From: Bacteroidales bacterium
Lineage (GTDB): Bacteria > Bacteroidota > Bacteroidia > Bacteroidales > SMBSF77
DNA length: 18,535 bases
Assembly (NCBI GenBank): GCA_021106655.1
Contig: JAIOTT010000414.1
Location: 1-18,535 of the forward strand
Direction: 5' to 3'
Shown: positions 7,648-15,993 of the stretch, in pieces
How the letters are laid out: each line of letters starts with the position of its first letter
How positions within the stretch are numbered: the stretch's first letter is position 1
Program-made: the position numbers and the translations under genes
Notes under the pieces: generated by a model
Database searches by the model: none
The model's input: the letters and a program-made list of their open reading frames with translations, nothing else
Told to the model about the DNA's origin: nothing

Positions 7648-7688
7648 TTCAATATTAAAATCGAATTTTATTACACATCATTTTTTTT

Positions 7689-7714
7689 GCCACTAAATCA
7701 CAAAAACCCACTAA
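7689..7714 (-). repeat. Reverse-strand copy of the TTAGTGG dispersed repeat
   Basis: GCCACTAAATCACAAAAACC followed by CACTAA reads on the minus strand as TTAGTGG...TGATTTAGTGGC. It matches the short repeat words at 1-32 and 3841-3893. It sits in the leader region of the OmpA/PD40 gene. The first bases follow a run of eight T. Confidence 0.4.
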
Positions 7715-7767
7715 TTCCTTGCTTTTTGATCATCACTGATTAATGTTTTTTGACTAAAGCTTATATC

Positions 7768-7893
7768 TTATATCTCTTTTGAATATCGAACACCGATGCT
7801 TCGACGAACTTAGCACCCGGTTTTGAGGTATTGTATAATTGTACCATTGTATCATTGAAAATTAGCATATTAACATATTAACACATTAGCATA
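7768..7893. repeat. Copy 1 of a 126-bp conserved intergenic repeat
   Basis: This spacer immediately follows the stop of the first PorP/SprF gene. It matches 10740-10865 at 119 of 126 positions with no gaps. It contains GAATATCGAACACCGATGC, the CTTCGAC...AGCACCCGG element, GTATAATTGTACCATTGTAT, and a tail of CATATTA/CACATTA 8-9-bp repeats. Three of the seven differences fall in the CGACGAACTTA/CGACAAGCTCA segment. It could act as a shared 3' processing or termination region, or be a dispersed repeat carried with the duplicated module. Confidence 0.75.
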
Positions 7894-8925
7894 TTAAAAT
7901 ATCGGGCAATACATCTTTCTGGCTCCTTTCTTACTATTTTTACCAAACAGGTAGATAACTGAAAACTCAAAACCTCCCCTTAGATCAGAAGCATTCTGCA
8001 AGTCTGAGTAATTTATATCATAAGAGATCCCAAGGTTAAAGCGTTTGTAATCCATTCCAAGCATGGCTATTCCTGCATCATTGTATCTCATATATAATCC
8101 GAGATTCACGGATACAAAGTCATCTTCATCCTCATTTATGATAAATTTTACCATGGATCCCAATAAATATTCATAATATTCACCCTGATTCATTAACTGG
8201 AAAGTGGGTACCAGATCAATCTTATCTATCACTTTAATCTGTGCCTTACCATGGATTAGGTACCAGGGATTTAAGATAATATTTTGATTATCAAGATGCG
8301 ACTGACTTGGTTTATTGAGATGGAATGCTGCAATCCCGGCACTAAAATTCAGACGTTTCTTTAATTGATAAAACCAGTGTATTCCAAATGATAGATCTAA
8401 ATATATGAAGTTATCTGTCGATAGTTTTTGTCCGGTAGTAAGATAAGGATCATATTGATCCCCGTTGAACTGATCGTCGAAAGTTAAATTGTTGAAGTTT
8501 AAGCTTCTTTGCGCAGCTCCTGTTTGTACTCCGAAAGAAAGAAAATGATTGTTGAAATTATTTAATCCCTTTAAAAAGGAAACAGAAAGGTTGGCCTGCA
8601 GAGTACCAAAATCCGAATCACCGGCCTGATCGCGATATAATGTAATACCTGCACCTATCATATCATTTCTTTTACGTTTCCCAAGTAAGAATCTTGTATC
8701 ATAGGAGGCGGAAAATGTTTGATAAGGTATTGTTACTGATGACCATTGACTTTTATGGTTTAATACAAATCTGTGTTTTCTTGTGAAAAATCCTGTGAGT
8801 GCAGGATTCAGATTCAAAGGAGAAGAATTAAATTGTGAAAAATGTATATCCTGGGATAGTAGAGGCAGTGCTCCACAAATGAGGAACAGTATTAATAAAG
8901 TTTTATGATTTAATAATTGCTTCAT
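7894..8925 (-). CDS. PorP/SprF family T9SS outer-membrane protein, copy 1
   Basis: This 343-residue protein shows the PorP/SprF family hallmark directly after its signal peptide: SQDIHFSQFNSSPLNLNPAL at residues about 24-43, then KSQWSS and YQTFSASYDTRF. The rest alternates strands typical of an outer-membrane barrel and ends with GGFEFSVIYLFG and MYCPIF. In T9SS, PorP works in the core machinery, and SprF-like paralogues are needed for export of type B cargo encoded next to them. It lies 42 bp downstream of the FG-GAP cargo gene on the same strand, so it is probably that cargo's dedicated export partner. It is roughly three-quarters identical by eye to the second copy. The ATG is preceded by CCAGGCAAAAAG, an AGG-containing leader shared in part with the other copy. 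Confidence 0.9.
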   Translation of the reverse strand: MKQLLNHKTLLILFLICGALPLLSQDIHFSQFNSSPLNLNPALTGFFTRKHRFVLNHKSQWSSVTIPYQTFSASYDTRFLLGKRKRNDMIGAGITLYRDQAGDSDFGTLQANLSVSFLKGLNNFNNHFLSFGVQTGAAQRSLNFNNLTFDDQFNGDQYDPYLTTGQKLSTDNFIYLDLSFGIHWFYQLKKRLNFSAGIAAFHLNKPSQSHLDNQNIILNPWYLIHGKAQIKVIDKIDLVPTFQLMNQGEYYEYLLGSMVKFIINEDEDDFVSVNLGLYMRYNDAGIAMLGMDYKRFNLGISYDINYSDLQNASDLRGGFEFSVIYLFGKNSKKGARKMYCPIF

Positions 8926-8967
8926 CTTTTTGCCTGGATTTTATTACAGACGTGATGCTTTTCGTTA

Positions 8968-10587
8968 TTATCTTATTAAGGTTATGTTTCCTTTCTTTTT
9001 GAATATTTTTTTGCCATAACATCTGATATCAAGGTAATAGACAAATACACCCGGTTGGCAATATTCTCCTCTAAATCTGCCATCCCATCCATTTTCCTGT
9101 TTCGTGCTTTCAAAAACTTTCTCACCCCAACGATTATATATTGCGATATACATTTCCTCTATTACATTTCCTCTAACAAATAATATATCATTGATGTTAT
9201 CACCATCGGGAGAGAAAGCATTTGGCACAAAAATATATGGCTCTTCGCAGAAAACATCCGAAGTATCTTCATCCTCACCCTGTTTTGGAGTAAAAAACAG
9301 ATAAACTGCTCCTTTATTTAAGCCTCCATCGTCATCAAGCGCTGCTCCTACAGCTAAGTCATCTGATCCATCCCCATTAATATCACCAATATTTGCAACT
9401 GCCTGGCCAAATAAGTCTTCATCATCCAGTATTGCATTAAATCCACCCTGTGTATTACTGATTTTATATTGATCTTCCACGCTACCGTCTGTTTTTAGTA
9501 GAACCAACCATACAGCACCCCGTTTATAACCCCCATCACCATCATAAATTGCACCCACAAAAATATCGGTGACACCATCATTATTGTAATCTCCCAAGGA
9601 ATTCATAGCATGAGCAAAGCGATCTTCGTTGTTCAGAATACCTGTAAACCCTCCCTGTGTTGAGCTGATTTTTTGGTGACTTTTTACATCACCATTTGCA
9701 TCAAGAAATAATATCCAAACGGCACCATGTTCAAACCCACCATCACCGTCACAAAATGCTCCAACCGCAACATCAATAACACCATCTCCATCCTTATCCC
9801 CCAGCGAAGCAATGCTACAACCGAAATGATCCTCATCATCTAAAACTCCGGTAAAATTCCCATGTATATTGCTGATTTTATGATAAGATTTAACTGTGCC
9901 ATTAGTGTTCAAACAAATAATAAAAACTGCACCTCTCCTCGTTCCTCCATCACCATCTCTCCGCATACCTACTATAAGGTCAAGGACATTATCACCATTA
10001 AAATCGCCTATAGGTTCTACACCTGATCCAAATGCACATGAACCACTAAAAACAACATTAAAACCTCCTTGTGTATCACTTATTTTTTGTTGATTTTTAA
10101 CAGTCCCGTCTGTATTCATAAATAGTATCCATATAGCACCATGCCAGCCTCCACCATCGCTGTCATATTCAGCTCCAACAACCAAATCAACTACTCCATC
10201 TCCATTAAGATCACCGACAGTGTCAATACCTGATCCAAAAACACCACCTGTTGTCAAACTTGCTGAAAAACCTCCCTCTAGTTCACTTATCTTTTGATGA
10301 GACTTAACAGTTGCATCAGAATTCATAAACAGTATCCATATAGCACCTTTATCTATTCCACCATCGTCGTCCCGAGATGCACCAACCGCAATATCATTTA
10401 CACCATCATTGTTTAAGTCACCAATACAACAAACTGACCTTCCAAAGCAATCTCCCTCTAGTAATGGACCAGTAAAATTCCCTTCTGTGGCTGAAATTTT
10501 TTGATATGAACTAACAATAGTTTGTGAAAAAGCAATATTGAAAAAAAGCAAAAGAATTATTGAAACTAATAAAGGGGAAGTTTTCAT
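8968..10587 (-). CDS. FG-GAP repeat protein with T9SS type B sorting domain
   Basis: From the ATG at 10587 this is a 539-residue protein with a good signal peptide (MKTSPLLVSIILLLFFNIAFSQ). An ATG at 10614 would add nine residues. Residues 30-443 are six tandem repeats of exactly 69 residues, each opening with KIS and carrying a Ca-binding FG-GAP loop such as GDLNGDGVVDLVVGA. They are followed by DGDGG and GA(I/V)WILF strands. This is an integrin-alpha-like beta-propeller fold. The N-terminal TIVSSYQ resembles the strand that ends each repeat (TVKSHQ), so it may close the ring. From residue 444 the protein is a type B (gliding-motility type) sorting domain: FVPNAFSPDGDNINDILF, then IYNRWGEKVFEST, GWDG, and KKGNITLIR at the end. 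It is probably exported by T9SS with the adjacent PorP/SprF protein. The ligand is unknown. Confidence 0.88.
   Translation of the reverse strand: MKTSPLLVSIILLLFFNIAFSQTIVSSYQKISATEGNFTGPLLEGDCFGRSVCCIGDLNNDGVNDIAVGASRDDDGGIDKGAIWILFMNSDATVKSHQKISELEGGFSASLTTGGVFGSGIDTVGDLNGDGVVDLVVGAEYDSDGGGWHGAIWILFMNTDGTVKNQQKISDTQGGFNVVFSGSCAFGSGVEPIGDFNGDNVLDLIVGMRRDGDGGTRRGAVFIICLNTNGTVKSYHKISNIHGNFTGVLDDEDHFGCSIASLGDKDGDGVIDVAVGAFCDGDGGFEHGAVWILFLDANGDVKSHQKISSTQGGFTGILNNEDRFAHAMNSLGDYNNDGVTDIFVGAIYDGDGGYKRGAVWLVLLKTDGSVEDQYKISNTQGGFNAILDDEDLFGQAVANIGDINGDGSDDLAVGAALDDDGGLNKGAVYLFFTPKQGEDEDTSDVFCEEPYIFVPNAFSPDGDNINDILFVRGNVIEEMYIAIYNRWGEKVFESTKQENGWDGRFRGEYCQPGVFVYYLDIRCYGKKIFKKKGNITLIR
9259..10500 (-). 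repeat. Six in-frame 207-bp tandem repeats encoding 69-residue FG-GAP blades
   Basis: The coding region for residues 30-443 divides into six units of exactly 69 codons with no length change between them. Each begins at KIS and keeps the positions of the GGF/GNF turn, the FG, the DxNxDGxxD loop and the DGDGG turn. Divergence is moderate, so the units are old enough to have lost nucleotide identity but remain under strict length constraint. Confidence 0.85.
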
Positions 10588-10739
10588 TTGTTTAGTTATT
10601 AGTTGAGGCAACATTACGCCTTTTTTGGGATTTTTCTGATTCTCTAACTTTTAAAAATTACAAAAAAATAATTCATACTTTTAGTTGATTTAAGATTATG
10701 AATTAACTCCGGATTTACAGACTGTGTGAAAGCATTATT
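10588..10739. other. Spacer upstream of the FG-GAP gene
   Basis: This AT-rich region separates the second PorP module from the FG-GAP gene and should hold any promoter specific to the first module. No exact TAnnTTTG box is visible on the minus strand; only a near-match occurs in the ACAAAAAAATAA run near 10662. It may also be leader sequence if transcription reads through from the upstream module. The alternative start at 10614 lies here. Confidence 0.35.
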
Positions 10740-10865
10740 TTATATCTCTTTTGAATATCGAACACCGATGCTTCGACAAGCTCAGCACCCGGTTTTGAGG
10801 TATTGTATAATTGTACCATTGTATCATTGAAAAGTAGCATATTAGCACATTAACTCATTAGCATA
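10740..10865. repeat. Copy 2 of the 126-bp conserved intergenic repeat
   Basis: This is the partner of 7768-7893, again placed directly after a PorP/SprF stop codon. Copy 2 has GCTTCGACAAGC, which can form a 4-bp stem with a CGAC loop; copy 1 has changes on the right arm that break it. The distal part consists of near-repeats of GCATATTA and GCACATTA words. No coding frame is evident. Confidence 0.75.
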
Positions 10866-11900
10866 TTAAAAAATCGGGCAATACATCTTCCTCACAACCT
10901 TTCTGCTGCTTCTTTCTCCAAGTATATAAATCAATGAAAACTCAAAGCCTCCCCTGAGATCTGAAGCATTCTGCAGGTCTGAGAAATTTATATCATAAGA
11001 GATCCCAAAGTTAAAGCGTTTGTAATCCATTCCCAGTACCGCTATTGCTGCATCATTATATCTCATGTATAATCCGAAATTTATGGATGTATAGAAATTC
11101 GGATCATCGTTTGTGATAAAATTTATCATGGATCCCAACAAATACTCAGAATATTCACCCTGCCTCATAAGTTGAAACCCGGGTACGAGATCAATTTTAC
11201 CTGACACATCAATCTGAGCTTTGCCGTGGACTAAATACCTGGGATTTAAGGTAATGTCATGGTTGTCAAGGTGTGACTGACTTGGTTTATTAAGATGAAA
11301 TGCAGCAATTCCGGCACTAAAATTCAACCTGCTTTTTATTTGATAGAACCAGTGGACTCCCAATGACAGATCAAAATAGCTGAAGTTTTCTGCAGATAGG
11401 TTTTCTCCGTGATAAAGTTCAGGATCATATTGTTCCCCATTGAACTGATTGTCAAAAGATAGTTTGTTGAAATTTAAGTTTCTTTGTGCGCCTCCTGCTT
11501 GTACACCCAAAGTCAGGAAATGATTATTAAAATTATTCAATCCTTTTATGTATGAAACAGAAAGGCTAGCCTGCATAGTCCCAAAATCTGAATCACCTGC
11601 TACATCACGATAAAAAGTGATGCCTGCACCTATCATATCTTTTCTTCTGCGTTTCTTTTTTAGAAGTCTGGTGTCATAGGATGCAGAAAATGTTTGATAT
11701 GGTGTGGTTATGGATGACCACTGACTTTTATTGTTTAGTGCAAATCTGTGTTTTCCGGTAAAAAATCCTGACAACGCAGGATTCAGATTCATTGGAGAAG
11801 CATTGAACTGTGAAAAGTGTATGTCTTGTGATAAGAGAGGCAGTCCTCCAAGAATGAAGAGAAGAATTAATAAAGTTTTATGAATTGATAATTGCCTCAT
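10866..11900 (-). CDS. PorP/SprF family T9SS outer-membrane protein, copy 2
   Basis: The 344-residue product is a close paralogue of the protein at 7894-8925. It has a signal peptide ending at LLSQ, QDIHFSQFNASPMNLNPALS at residues 25-44, NNKSQWSS, YQTFSASYDTRLL, and a barrel ending in MYCPIF. Differences cluster in loop-like stretches such as YDPELYHGENLSAENFS and NDDPNFYTSIN, which fits loops adapting to a cargo or lid. It begins 43 bp after the large cargo gene and should form its export pair. The leader contains ATTACCAGGCTAAGA at 11903-11917 (minus strand), almost the same word as before the large cargo gene itself. It is intact, with no sign of pseudogenisation. Confidence 0.9.
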   Translation of the reverse strand: MRQLSIHKTLLILLFILGGLPLLSQDIHFSQFNASPMNLNPALSGFFTGKHRFALNNKSQWSSITTPYQTFSASYDTRLLKKKRRRKDMIGAGITFYRDVAGDSDFGTMQASLSVSYIKGLNNFNNHFLTLGVQAGGAQRNLNFNKLSFDNQFNGEQYDPELYHGENLSAENFSYFDLSLGVHWFYQIKSRLNFSAGIAAFHLNKPSQSHLDNHDITLNPRYLVHGKAQIDVSGKIDLVPGFQLMRQGEYSEYLLGSMINFITNDDPNFYTSINFGLYMRYNDAAIAVLGMDYKRFNFGISYDINFSDLQNASDLRGGFEFSLIYILGERSSRKVVRKMYCPIF

Positions 11901-11943
11901 ATTCTTAGCCTGGTAATGATTACAGGCTTTATGTATTTCGCGT

Positions 11944-14900
11944 TTATCTTATCAATGTTATGTTTCCTTTTTTTCTGAATGTTCTTTTTCCGTAACATGT
12001 AATATCCAGGTAATAGACAAACACTCCCGGTGGGCTTTTTTCTCCTTTATATGTACCATCCCAACCATTTTCCTGTTTCGTGCTTTCAAAGACTTTTTCA
12101 CCCCAGCGATTATAAATTGCGATATACATATCCTCGATAATATTTCCTCTTACAAATACTATATCATTGTTGTTATCACCGTTGGGAGTGAAAGCATTGG
12201 GCACAAAAATATATGGTTCTTCACAGAAAACATCAATTACGAAAATTTTTACTGAATCGATATATTCGCATCCGTATTGATCCTGTATATTCAGATAATA
12301 AGTAGTAGTAACCAGAGGACTGGCAACAGGATCAGGTATATTTGCATTGCTGAGCCCTGCAACAGGCTTCCAGGTATACTGACAATTTGGAATTTCAGTT
12401 GAATATATATTTGTACTTTGCCCACTATAAATTGTGTCATCATCCACATAGACCACAATATTTTTCAGGATAGGATCCTCAATAATGGTGGTGAAGTCTG
12501 TGATTATACATTTGTTATCATCGGTAATAGTTACATAATATTTCCCGGCACAGAGGTCAACAGCGGGATTTGTTATTTGTCCGTTACTCCAGATATAAGA
12601 GTATGGTGGAACACCTCCGGAAATATTTGCCAGGGCTTCTCCAATGCATACTTCATCACAGGGAATGTTTACAGAATCAATATCAATCAGTAAAGGAGGA
12701 GGATCAGTAAGTGTAATACTGGAAATGGAAAAACACAAATTAGCATCGGTAACTGTACATGTATAAGTCCCTGCACAAAGAGAGCTAATTGTATCAGTTG
12801 TTGCTCCTGTATTCCATAAGTAAGTGTAAGGAAGTGTGCCACTGCTTGCCAAAACACTTGCTATTCCATCGCAGAAACCATGACAACTTGGATCATCAGC
12901 AACAATAGGACTAATAACGATAAGAAAATCTACATTTATACTATCTGTTGCTTCACAATACTCATTATTAATCTTAACATAAAAAGTCGTCAGGGATGTA
13001 ATAGTTATTAATACTGTGCTGTCTTTTACATTTGAGTTTAATGTATCAGAAAACTGAGGATTGGATGACCAGATAAAATTTACAGAATCTCCATAGGCGG
13101 TAGCTGTGAGGAACACTGTGCCGGCACATGCTGTTGTATCGTTTCCTGCAAACACTTTCAGATCAAAAACGATTACATCCTGGTAGATGGTATCCGTACA
13201 AACTCCGTTGGAAACAAGTAAAGTATAATTTGTTGTTACTGCCGGTGATGCGAAAGGATTAGCAACTGTTATATCACTAATTCCGTTAGAAGGTATCCAT
13301 TGGTATTTTATTGTAGTGTCGATACTTGGAGTTATCCCAATTTGTTTTTGATCACCTTTGCACAAGTATGCTTCAGGAATACTGTAAGATGTGTCATCGA
13401 GGATCTGGATCTGTTTTATGATAGTATCTGATAGATTACAACTGGCAGGATTATTTGCTATAAGAGTAATGTTATATAATCCTGAATTATTGTATGTATG
13501 AGTTGGATTAGGTGTTGTTGATGTAGGGGAGCCATCTCCAAAATTCCAGATATAACTTGTTCCTATGCTATTATTATCAAACTGAACTGTAAATGGTGCA
13601 CATCCTGTATGTGGCATACTGAATTCTGCAAGTGCAAAATCATAATTTATGTTGAATTTAAAAACAGCATTATTACAATTAAATGAGTTATTAGTAGATG
13701 ACCATACTCCGGCAGGAAATGTGGGAAATGCATTACAACCTCCGCAGCTGGCACAAACCGACTGATATATGTTTCCTCTTTTGTCGAAGCGGCTCGTACC
13801 ACCGTCAACATGATCATGTCCGCTGTAACCACAGATAACATCCTCATGTATTTCGCCAAAAAAAGAAGCATATTCCAAGGAATTCCCATCAACACCTATA
13901 ACCATAAAATAAAAGTCCATGCCATCAGTTGTGTCCTGAAAGGCACCGGGTGTAATATCCAGATTTTTTGTACCTTCAATATTTGCCCAGGTGTTACCGT
14001 CATAGCCTGCCCATTCTCTTCCCCATCCACAAACATATATTCTGTTACAAATGTCGACTGCAAAAGCAGTAGGTGAAATATTTGGTTTTCCGTTGCCTGT
14101 GCCAAATACTGTTGACCATTCCAGAGTGTTTAAAGAAGGAGGGAACTTGGCAACAAATTGTCCGCTGTTTGGCCTGTTATATAATGCATTATGTATGAGG
14201 GTTGAGCCGGGTGCCTCAGTCTGGCCGGTAATAAAAACATTATTGCTTTTATCAGCTCTTACAAAATACGCCTGATCGTAATCAGAAGAACCAAAAAATG
14301 TTGAACCAATTAAATTGTTCCCGTTTTGTGAAATATGAGCTACAAAAGCATCTGCTGTTCCACCAAGGTAATTTGGCTGGTATGCTCCTGGAGTAGTAGG
14401 GAAATCCGAAGAATTTGTTCCACCGGCAATGAGAATATCATAATTCTTATCAGTATCAATACTAAAAACAGCATCATCAGCTGACCCTCCAATATAGGAG
14501 CTCCAAACCAGTGTTGTCAGGTTATAATCAAGTTTAAAAACAACTCCTTCCTGCTGGCCGTTATATACGCTTTGAAATGGAAATCCGGTTACAGGAAAAT
14601 CATTTGAGAAAGTACTTGATCCCACATAAACATTATTAAGGTCATCAGTGATTATCTCCCCTCTGGCACCATCACCATAATTATAGTATAATGAATCGTT
14701 TCCGTGCATTACATTAAAATTATAATAATGCCTGAAATTTAAGCCATCATTACCGGTGCCACCTATAAATGTTGATGCCATTAATTGGCTGCCATCGGGG
14801 CTGAATTTTGTGACATAGATATCGCTTCCGTTCGTAAATAGAACTGAGCCATCATAAGCAAGATAATCACCACCGTTGAAAGTAATATCATATGCAGTAA

Positions 14901-15963
14901 GGGAAGTCGGAAAGTCGGCAGAACCTGTTGTTCCCAACACCAATAATTCGTCTAATTCGTTTACAATAAGGCTGTGTGGTATATCAGCGAGTAAGCCTCC
15001 AAGATATGTAGCAAAAAGTCGTGTAAGACCTAAGGAATCATATTTTATTATACCAACATCCCACTGTCCTGCATGATCTACCTGGAAAGCACCTGTACTT
15101 GTAGGATAACCGGTCCCTGATACAATTCCTCCGGAATATACGTTGCCGAAATAATCAAATGTTGCAGTGAAACCCCAGTTATCTGCAGTAGATCCGGTAT
15201 AGGTTGAAAAAATTAATGTAGGATCAATGATAAGAGTTTTACTTTTATCATACTTGCCTTTTATTTGAAATGTAACTTTATTCTTTTTTAACTGGTATCT
15301 GCAGGCGATCTCAATAATTTTGCCGTTGACTTCCTGGTATGTAAATGGTTTAAGTTCAAGGATCTTATTAACCGATGTTTTAATGATCAAATTTCCATTA
15401 GAGATTCGGATATCATTTAAACCCTCATACTCAAGGCTTATATCTCTATGATTTGCTCCGGGCTTAAGTAAGAAGTCATATTTTAAAAGATGATCATGAC
15501 TGTATATTTTAAGATCAATATCGGGATATATTTCAGTGTATTCAATTGCACTATATTTATTGACACGGGAAGCCCATTTGCTGTGGTCGTTGCCAATAAA
15601 ATAATTACAATAATCATCCGTAGCATTCAAACCAGTTATGCTGACATCTTTATCAGCACCCGGAAAATTCATTTTATAGGCATGATAATGAGTGATCTGC
15701 CCGGTCTTTTTATCAAATACATGACCATCATGAGCATGAGAGTGAGACAAGTCATCATGATCGACAAAATTAAAAGTAAAACAATCCTTTTCTAGAAACA
15801 GAGCACCATGATGAAGGTCGGTTTTAAAAATGATTTTTTCGTTCCACTGGCCTTTGTTTTCAATAAACTCAATCTCACCGGAACGAATAGGGTCTTTTTG
15901 GGCTATAGTAGTTCCCCAAATGCTTATAAGACATAATATTGAACAAATGTAAAATCTTAGCAT
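11944..15963 (-). CDS. Giant T9SS cargo with SBBP propeller, PKD and SprB repeats
   Basis: From the ATG at 15963 the protein has 1339 residues; an in-frame TTG at 15996 is a less likely start. A signal peptide (MLRFYICSILCLISIWGTTIAQ) precedes the FIENKGQWNEKI domain (DUF7948-like, about 30-240). That domain contains a His/Asp-rich run, VDHDDLSHSHAHDGHVF. Residues about 240-720 carry SBBP-type propeller repeats, seen as recurring ATYLGG, TFIGGTGND, SYIGGSADDAV and STFFGSSDYD. A PKD domain follows near 780-840 (FGDGSPTST). Ig-like segments come next, then two SprB-type repeats near 1020-1165 (SCHGFCDGIASV...YTYLWNTG...CAGTYTCTVTD; ISGGVPPYSYIWSNG). The last 96 residues are a type B sorting domain. 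SprB-type repeats occur in gliding-motility adhesins, so surface adhesion is inferred. It pairs with the PorP/SprF gene 43 bp downstream. Confidence 0.87.
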   Translation of the reverse strand: MLRFYICSILCLISIWGTTIAQKDPIRSGEIEFIENKGQWNEKIIFKTDLHHGALFLEKDCFTFNFVDHDDLSHSHAHDGHVFDKKTGQITHYHAYKMNFPGADKDVSITGLNATDDYCNYFIGNDHSKWASRVNKYSAIEYTEIYPDIDLKIYSHDHLLKYDFLLKPGANHRDISLEYEGLNDIRISNGNLIIKTSVNKILELKPFTYQEVNGKIIEIACRYQLKKNKVTFQIKGKYDKSKTLIIDPTLIFSTYTGSTADNWGFTATFDYFGNVYSGGIVSGTGYPTSTGAFQVDHAGQWDVGIIKYDSLGLTRLFATYLGGLLADIPHSLIVNELDELLVLGTTGSADFPTSLTAYDITFNGGDYLAYDGSVLFTNGSDIYVTKFSPDGSQLMASTFIGGTGNDGLNFRHYYNFNVMHGNDSLYYNYGDGARGEIITDDLNNVYVGSSTFSNDFPVTGFPFQSVYNGQQEGVVFKLDYNLTTLVWSSYIGGSADDAVFSIDTDKNYDILIAGGTNSSDFPTTPGAYQPNYLGGTADAFVAHISQNGNNLIGSTFFGSSDYDQAYFVRADKSNNVFITGQTEAPGSTLIHNALYNRPNSGQFVAKFPPSLNTLEWSTVFGTGNGKPNISPTAFAVDICNRIYVCGWGREWAGYDGNTWANIEGTKNLDITPGAFQDTTDGMDFYFMVIGVDGNSLEYASFFGEIHEDVICGYSGHDHVDGGTSRFDKRGNIYQSVCASCGGCNAFPTFPAGVWSSTNNSFNCNNAVFKFNINYDFALAEFSMPHTGCAPFTVQFDNNSIGTSYIWNFGDGSPTSTTPNPTHTYNNSGLYNITLIANNPASCNLSDTIIKQIQILDDTSYSIPEAYLCKGDQKQIGITPSIDTTIKYQWIPSNGISDITVANPFASPAVTTNYTLLVSNGVCTDTIYQDVIVFDLKVFAGNDTTACAGTVFLTATAYGDSVNFIWSSNPQFSDTLNSNVKDSTVLITITSLTTFYVKINNEYCEATDSINVDFLIVISPIVADDPSCHGFCDGIASVLASSGTLPYTYLWNTGATTDTISSLCAGTYTCTVTDANLCFSISSITLTDPPPLLIDIDSVNIPCDEVCIGEALANISGGVPPYSYIWSNGQITNPAVDLCAGKYYVTITDDNKCIITDFTTIIEDPILKNIVVYVDDDTIYSGQSTNIYSTEIPNCQYTWKPVAGLSNANIPDPVASPLVTTTYYLNIQDQYGCEYIDSVKIFVIDVFCEEPYIFVPNAFTPNGDNNNDIVFVRGNIIEDMYIAIYNRWGEKVFESTKQENGWDGTYKGEKSPPGVFVYYLDITCYGKRTFRKKGNITLIR

Positions 15964-15993
15964 TGTATATAGTCTTAGCCTGTGTAATATGTA

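Larger units (their letters stand above)
7768..9258 (-). repeat. Segmental duplication, copy 1 (sorting domain, PorP gene, spacer)
   Basis: This interval matches 10740-12234. It spans the type B sorting domain coding region of the FG-GAP gene, the 42-bp linker, the whole PorP/SprF gene and the downstream 126-bp spacer. The offset is 2972 at the spacer and PorP stop, 2975 at the PorP start and 2976 in the sorting domain, reflecting one extra codon and one extra linker base in copy 2. Homology stops abruptly at 9258/12234, at the Asp of DVFCEEP, exactly where the unrelated passenger domains begin. Confidence 0.82.
10740..12234 (-). repeat. Segmental duplication, copy 2 (sorting domain, PorP gene, spacer)
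   Basis: This is the homologue of 7768-9258. It includes the last 96 codons of the large SBBP/PKD/SprB cargo gene, the 43-bp linker, the second PorP/SprF gene and the following spacer. The two modules are tandem on the minus strand, so unequal recombination could have produced them or could exchange sequence between them. Confidence 0.82.

Noticed and set aside
7620..7652. TTG at 7650-7652 as start of the OmpA/PD40 protein
   Set aside because: It places 11 residues before a normal signal peptide, and a candidate promoter box lies downstream of it. The ATG at 7619 fits better.
7894..11900. One PorP/SprF copy being a pseudogene
   Set aside because: Both are full length (343 and 344 residues), in frame, with the same conserved N- and C-terminal motifs.
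13647..14105. Alternative minus and plus frames within the large cargo gene
   Set aside because: They overlap SBBP-repeat coding sequence and show only low-complexity, hydrophobic shadow translations.
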